Positions 59,429 to 64,000 of a DNA stretch of 64,000 bases are shown here, piece after piece. This DNA comes from Austropuccinia psidii (taxonomy: Eukaryota; Basidiomycota; Pucciniomycetes; Pucciniales; Sphaerophragmiaceae). The notes beneath the pieces are model-generated. The model saw nothing but the letters and a program-made list of their open reading frames with translations. It was not told the DNA's origin and searched no databases. A program made the position numbers and the translations under genes. Within the stretch, counting starts at the first letter, position 1. Every line of letters starts with the position of its first letter. The stretch spans positions 4,509,592 to 4,573,591 of the forward strand of contig JALGQZ010000007.1 of assembly GCA_023105745.1 (NCBI GenBank). Direction: 5' to 3'.

Positions 59429-62400
59429 ATGACAACCCGCCGCTATTCCTCAATGCTCATATGCATGTGTCAACACTGCTCAGCTCAAACACACTCTTCC
59501 CCTGAGAGTGATAGGCATGGAGTTGCCTTCACACCTTTCCAATATAAACAGCACATCAAAAAGCTCAAATCAACCATTGCACCCAAATCTCTTCCAAACA
59601 TCCCTACTTCTGCCTCCGGATCTGGGTGCCCACAACTTCTATTGGATCAAATCTTCCCAGCTGATTATTCACAATTGACACAAACCACTTTCTCAACTCC
59701 AGCAGGTCTCAATTCAACTGCACAGAAACCATATAGTGGCAGTCAAACCCCTCCCCCACAAGACCTAGGAATGATAATATCTGCCATTCTATCATTAAGG
59801 TATAATTTACCCCGCAGGGCTTCACGCATACTCAACCCCTCCCTGAACCTGCTGATCAAGTCCATTATGTCAAGCTCAGCTGGTACCCCCGCTCCTGCAT
59901 TCCATATACCTCAAGATCTGAGTACCATATTTGAACATCTCCAATTGGAGCCAGTGATTCAAAACTATATATGTTGTCCTCAATATTTCTCTCTTAATGG
60001 CCTTACCAAATCATTCACAACTGACCAACCCCACTGTCAATGCCATAATGACCCAAATGATCATGATCCCCCTTGCACACAATCATTAGGCAAATTCATC
60101 TGTTCATATGAACCCGACACCCAAAACACAACCAACATGAAGCAAAAATTTATACCAACAAAACATTTCATATATCAACAATTCAAAAATTGGCTTGCCA
60201 GATTTCTCCAGCGGGCTGGAATTATGGAAATTCTGCATCAACATCAACAATCCCAAACTCCTGAAGGTTCCCCCAAATGTGACGTCTGGGATGGATTGGT
60301 CTGGAGACGCTTCACTGGCACTAGAAATATCAATGACCCCCCATTCATGTCCATTCCTGGTGCATTGGCCTTCTCCATATATGTGGACTGGTTTAATGCA
60401 CATGGAAATTCAACCCGGTTGGCTAGCATTGGACCTATCATGCTTATTTGTCTCAATCTCCCCCCAAGTGAAAGATTGAAGCCCGAGAATGTCTATGTTG
60501 CAGAAATCATCCCTGGTCCGAAGGAGTCAACTGCGCTTCAATTGAATTATCTATTGATGCCACTCATCAACGAGCTCAAAGAGCTATGGCAAGGTTACCA
60601 TTTTGCACCCACCTCAACAGGTCCTTCAGGATCCTTCATCCGTGTTGCCATCCGCACAGCCATTGCGGATGTGGTTGCCCTGCGCAAGCTTACTGGATTT
60701 GTTTCCCATTCAGGAAACCACTTTTGTAATTTTTGCACCATTCACAAAGCTCAAATTGAAGAAATTGGTCCTCACTGCACTACACGCGCTCATACCAAAG
60801 TCATAAATCAACCATTGCCAAATGGCTTCGGGCAACCCCACAGAAAAGACAAGCAATTTTCTCTGAGTATGGAGTGCGATATTCAATTTTGGAAGACCTT
60901 CCGTATTGGGATGCAACCAGAATGGTTAATCTTGACATAATGCATAATTTAAGACTTGGAATTTTGAAGGATCATGCAACTTTCAAATTGTGCATTCCAG
61001 AGTCGAAATCAAAAATTTACTTCAGGTCCTGCAGGAAATCCAATGACACCAACAGTTCAGACTCAGATTCCAAGACCTCCAACAGCTCTCTTGATAAAAT
61101 CACATTGAAAGAGGCCCGCTCCCTGAGAAGAGACGCAGCAAAAATAATAAATGAGCCACTGCCCACTACTTCCACCCAAAAAAACTACTTCCCAATGCCC
61201 ACCCCTAACACAGAACATCCATCTAGTGGTTCTGCGGAGATTCCTTCATTTGATGCCGATTACATCCCCACTTCTGAAATAACCTCTGAATTGGATATCA
61301 CTGCACCAAGTGATCACCAGATCAAGGGTGAGGCTCTTGAGCATCTCCGACAAATCATATCTGAGACCATAATTCCCTCATCATGGACAAGAGTACCCCG
61401 CAAAATGGGTTCCCCCTCTCATGGTAGCTTAAAAGCTGCTGAATGGGCTCTCTTATATAAGGTCTATATTCCATTTTTAATTCTCAGTCAACAGATGTCA
61501 TTAGATGCACACCAATCTGCCAACACTCAAAGAAGAATGGGTCAGTCAGAAGAACTTGCAAATGAACTAGCCAAGAATACATTCCATTTGATTAGTGCTA
61601 TCAACATTGCCACAAGCTGGACTGTTTCAATAGATGATGCGACTGCATTTGCTGAACATTGGAAAAAAAGTCCGCCTTTCCAATCAACACCTGTTCCCAA
61701 AACAGAAAAGTAAACCAAATCATCATTTTGCTGATCATATTCCCTAATTCTTCCAACATTGGGGCCCAGCACAAGCCTCAGCCACATGGGGTTATGAGCG
61801 CTTGATTGGAGTATTTGCAAAGATGCCAACAAATAACAAGATATGTATGTCAATTAATAATAAGATCAATATATTCACATTGATTAAACACCTGAACTGA
61901 ATAAGACTAACTTTTTGCAACTCTGAATAGATTATATAGATAAAACCTTACTTCAACATATCTGTCAATGTTCCAAACTTTCCGTTCTCCTGAAATCCCC
62001 ATCTGTGCCATGTGAAATAAAACATCTTTTCAAATCACAGCCACCTGCCCTGTTCAATCACCATAAATATAACAAACCATCCTGCCATGACCAACAAGAT
62101 TATGATTGCCTGGTTGAGTACTTACAGACTTTTCATGCAACAAGGGAAATGGTTGATTGGATCAGCTTAGACAATACCGTGCAATCCATAAGCCATCCCA
62201 CTTCAAGGATTGTCTCACCTTGGTATTTTCCAGTTTCAAACATTAATATTGGGAACAATATATTTTCAACTGAATCCAAAAATGTCAGCAACAGTGTGAT
62301 ATGTTTTCTGAGGGGCAACTCACGACGTTTTGGGGTTATTAATAGCATTTTCAAAGTCTCTGAGCCATCTAGCATACTGAACAATAACTTTCTGATCTTA

Positions 62401-62684
62401 AAAACTTTGAGAAGATTGATGTGAATTTCTTACCAGATTGGCCTCATCTCAATATTTATAAAGCTGTTGGTTTTGATGGGGGACACTTGATTATATCAGA
62501 AGAAGAAATAGAAGGTAACTGTGGATTGTATGATAACAAAGCTCTGTCATGTGGACTGCTTGTAATGATAAAGCCGTTGTTTCATGATATTAGTCTACAA
62601 AAATGCAAATCTCTCAGATCCATTAGCAATTTCGCTAGTAAAATAACTGCCTCAAAATTTAGTGACAGAGACATGCCATTGTGA
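59429..62684 (+). pseudogene. Tnp2-like (CACTA) transposase, unit B
   Basis: ATG at 59429. N-terminal Cys cluster CMCQHC, then a Ser/Thr/Pro-rich region and CCPQYFSLNG near 59970. Core blocks as in fungal Tnp2 proteins: WDGLVWRRFTG, ALAFSIYVDWFNAHG, IMLICLNLPP, GFVSHSGNHFCNFC (60700-60740), YSILEDLPYWDATRMVN and IMHNLRLGILK. An acidic, Ser-rich insert follows, then NTQRRMGQSEELANELAKNTF and HKPQP(H)-type C-terminal text. The C-terminal part continues past an intron (about 61841-61930) with QDYDCLVEYLQTFHATREM and DWPHLNIYKAVGFDGG. Damage: one-base loss near 60776 relative to A, and a frame change near 62410. Catalytic acids cannot be assigned by eye. It would cut at the TIRs and move the element. 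Confidence 0.87.
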
Positions 62685-62850
62685 CAAGCAAAGCCCATTA
62701 TTTCACATTGCCACAAAGAACTTACTATTTTGACATTGGGTACAGTGTGAATAAGCCAAGTCCAATGATCAAATGACCCACACACTCACCTTTCACAGCA
62801 TCCAAAATTTCTAACTGCGCCATCATCATGTTGGAAGCGGAATTGGCTGT

Positions 62851-63003
62851 TGCGTACCCACACCCGCATGTGCACATGCACACCCACCCGCACACGCACA
62901 TGCCAATACACACGCCAATGCACAGGCACACCCACACGCACACCCACCCGCACACACCAATGCACATGCACACCCACCTGCACAGGCCAAGGCACACACA
63001 CAC
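62851..63003. repeat. CACACN-type microsatellite near the right end
   Basis: About 150 bp of CACACGCACACCC-like repeats, purine/pyrimidine alternating in part. The Cys/Val-rich open frames across it are artefacts. Located 330-480 bp inside the right TIR. Confidence 0.9.
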
Positions 63004-63211
63004 TTCATGGATGATCTGGTGAAGTCAAACCCCCCGCCTACATCAAGACTGGCTGAAGGACCTCTTTGATGTGTGTGTGTGCAAACAGGCGGGTCTGGTG
63101 TAATTTTTACCAATCATCGGACGGTTGCGGGACGATCAGGTGGTGAGGAATCTGAGTTGAAGGCACAGGGGACCCAATATTATTGGATGTCACAGGATTT
63201 GGTGTAGGACA

Positions 63212-63300
63212 AGAGTGTGACGTGTGCTCGACGTTCGCTTGATTTTCGCTTGACGTTCGCTTGACTTTTATCCTGCTTGACATTTGCTTGACGTGAAGTC
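63212..63300. repeat. Right subterminal short repeats
   Basis: Repeated TTCGCTTGA and GCTTGACGT words: CGACGTTCGCTTGA, TTTCGCTTGACG, TTCGCTTGAC, CTGCTTGACA, TTGCTTGACG. The reverse form CGTCAAG also occurs near the left end (15338-15345). Subterminal repeats of this kind bind transposition proteins in other CACTA elements. Confidence 0.7.
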
Positions 63301-63335
63301 AATCGCCGATGATTGACACGAGATTTGCCCCGGTG
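63290..63335 (-). repeat. Right TIR (46 bp)
   Basis: Reverse complement starts CACCGGGGCAAATCTCGTG and keeps the GTCAATC...GATTGAC hairpin arms. Followed by CCT and then G3 integrase sequence. Confidence 0.88.
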
Positions 63336-63934
63336 CCTGCTGGAAAGTTATCAACAAAAATCCAATCAGTACCGAAAGTTGTCAAAGAAGAATTAGAGTC
63401 AGCCATAAGGAGATTCAAGAAGTATGCAGATGGAAATAGGTCAATTCCACCTGACTTCTAACCTGGGGACAAAGTATGACTAGCTTCCAAGAACATCAAT
63501 ACCACAAAACTCACCAAGAAACATTCAGAAAGATGGCTGGGACACTTTAAAGTCATTAAGAAGATTGGAAGTCATTCTTATCACCTCAAGTTGCCTTTGC
63601 AATGGAAGTCAGTTCACCCTGTATTCCATGTGTAATCACTAGAACCAGTCAAGCAGTCAAGCATCCCCAATTGTAAGAAATTGCCACCACCACCAGTTCT
63701 AGTGGAGGAGCAAGAAGAACGGGAAGTGGCTCAGGTTCTGGACTGAAAACTCAAAAGAGGTAAATTATGTTACCTTGTAGAGTGGAAAGGATTCAGTGAA
63801 GAACCGGAAAGAACAGCTTGGGAACCAGCTTCCAACTATTCCAGCTCACCAGACCTTGTAAAGGATCTCCATTGATTGTATCCAGAAAAGCCTGTCCCAA
63901 TTACCTCAAGAGTTTGATTGTATGGTGCTTGGTG
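63336..63934 (+). pseudogene. pol: G3 pol, C-terminal part: integrase tail and chromodomain
   Basis: Resumes the G3 protein interrupted at 15202. PAGKLSTKIQSV is followed by the integrase C-terminal SH3-like domain (GDKVWLASKNI; HFKVIKKIGSHSYHLKLP; VHPVFHV). A chromodomain follows (CYLVEWKGFSEEPERTAWEP) near 63765-63825. Stops near 63460, 63633 and 63745. Removing the composite and one CCT does not give a perfectly continuous frame, so the target had small changes before or after insertion. The chromodomain identifies G3 as a chromovirus. Confidence 0.87.
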
Positions 63935-63943
63935 AGGAGAAGA

Positions 63944-64000
63944 TGTTATGAAAGTAGGTTCCTCTCATGGAATGCACCTTTAAGAGGGTATTCTACCCAA
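63944..64000 (+). repeat. Possible start of the G3 3' LTR
   Basis: After the chromodomain, the purine-rich run GGTGAGGAGAAGA (63931-63943) is followed by TGTTATGAAAG, a plausible polypurine tract and LTR start. The rest lies beyond the window, so it cannot be confirmed. Confidence 0.45.

Larger units (their letters stand above)
15203..63335. mobile_element. 48.1-kb composite CACTA/EnSpm-type DNA transposon
   Basis: The left end CACCAGGGCGAATCTC and right end (reverse strand) CACCGGGGCAAATCTC form 46-bp TIRs with about five mismatches. Both ends are flanked by CCT (15200-15202 and 63336-63338), a 3-bp duplication as expected for CACTA elements. On both sides the flank is the same G3 integrase region, so the ends are well defined. 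Inside are two homologous units (A and B) each with a Tnp2-like transposase, a tet-like oxygenase, an SNF2 helicase, a Zn2Cys6-like protein and two unknown genes. Three LTR-element insertions lie within. The size and gene load are far above a usual few-kb to ~10-kb CACTA element. Confidence 0.85.
40984..63335 (+). mobile_element. CACTA unit B (both ends present)
   Basis: Has a left TIR at 40984 and the right TIR ending at 63335; about 20.4 kb once the solo LTR at 51180-53076 and its duplicated target are removed. This is the best estimate of the complete element structure: TIR, minisatellite, gene 1, oxygenase, second minisatellite, Zn2Cys6 gene (-), helicase, gene 6 (-), transposase, CA-rich microsatellite, subterminal repeats, TIR. 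Confidence 0.85.

Noticed and set aside
59429..62684. Transposase as a KDZ (Kyakuja-Dileera-Zisupton) family member, given the tet-like neighbour
   Set aside because: The conserved blocks are those of Tnp2-type proteins, and the element has a 3-bp duplication with CACC ends, which fits CACTA; the longer duplications I associate with KDZ elements are not seen.
62725..63113. Cys/Val/Trp-rich reading frames near the right end
   Set aside because: Translation of a CACACN microsatellite; no gene features.
15203..63335. A Starship-type fungal giant transposon
   Set aside because: No tyrosine-recombinase (DUF3435-like) captain gene near either end; ends are CACTA-type TIRs and the element carries a Tnp2-like transposase.

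Overview
The window is repeat-dominated, intron-bearing, AT-rich fungal DNA. Short 50-100 bp introns with GTRAGT donors, tet-like 2OG-Fe(II) oxygenases, Tnp2-type transposases and chromodomain Ty3/Gypsy elements all point to a basidiomycete. The Gypsy proteins and the 40-bp tandem-repeat pseudo-ORFs closely resemble what I remember from rust fungi (Pucciniales) with very large genomes, Austropuccinia psidii in particular; that identification is recollection, not a search. I found no ordinary host gene, rRNA, tRNA or CRISPR array. Everything readable belongs to nested transposable elements.

Layout. 1-6495 is a decayed Ty3/Gypsy element (G1) with its 1,827-bp 3' LTR. It sits inside a second Gypsy element (G2; 6501-9476, 1,418-bp LTR). 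G2 in turn lies next to or inside a third, chromovirus-type Gypsy element (G3; 9477-15202, resuming at 63336-64000). G3 also carries an inverted 1,418-bp solo LTR of the G2 family (11929-13346, 5-bp target duplication AATGC).

The main object is 15203-63335. It is a 48.1-kb composite DNA transposon that splits the integrase region of G3, with 46-bp terminal inverted repeats starting CACC and a 3-bp target duplication CCT. TIR sequence, 3-bp duplication and a Tnp2-type transposase place it in the CACTA/EnSpm superfamily. It holds two closely similar units, A (15203-40983, lacking its last ~1.5 kb) and B (40984-63335, with both ends). Each unit has the same order: TIR; 40-50-bp minisatellite; gene 1 (unknown, +); tet-like 2OG-Fe(II) oxygenase (+); second 40-bp minisatellite; Zn2Cys6-like protein (-); SNF2-family helicase (+); gene 6 (unknown, -); Tnp2-like transposase (+); and in B the right TIR. 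Five copies per unit of a ~25-bp near-palindrome sit in the gaps between genes.

Later insertions into the composite are an internally deleted Gypsy element (16270-20931, AAATT duplication), a 2,184-bp solo LTR inside transposase A (37047-39230, ACAAC) and a 1,897-bp solo LTR in unit B (51180-53076, GAATG).

How it may work together (inference): the transposase acts on the TIRs, the Zn2Cys6 protein may bind the dispersed palindromes, and the tet-like oxygenase with the SNF2 helicase may alter DNA methylation or chromatin on the element, whose repeat arrays are CpG-rich. Nearly every gene in both units carries nonsense or frameshift changes, many of them C-to-T. These copies are therefore probably inactive relics of a system that may still be intact elsewhere in the genome.
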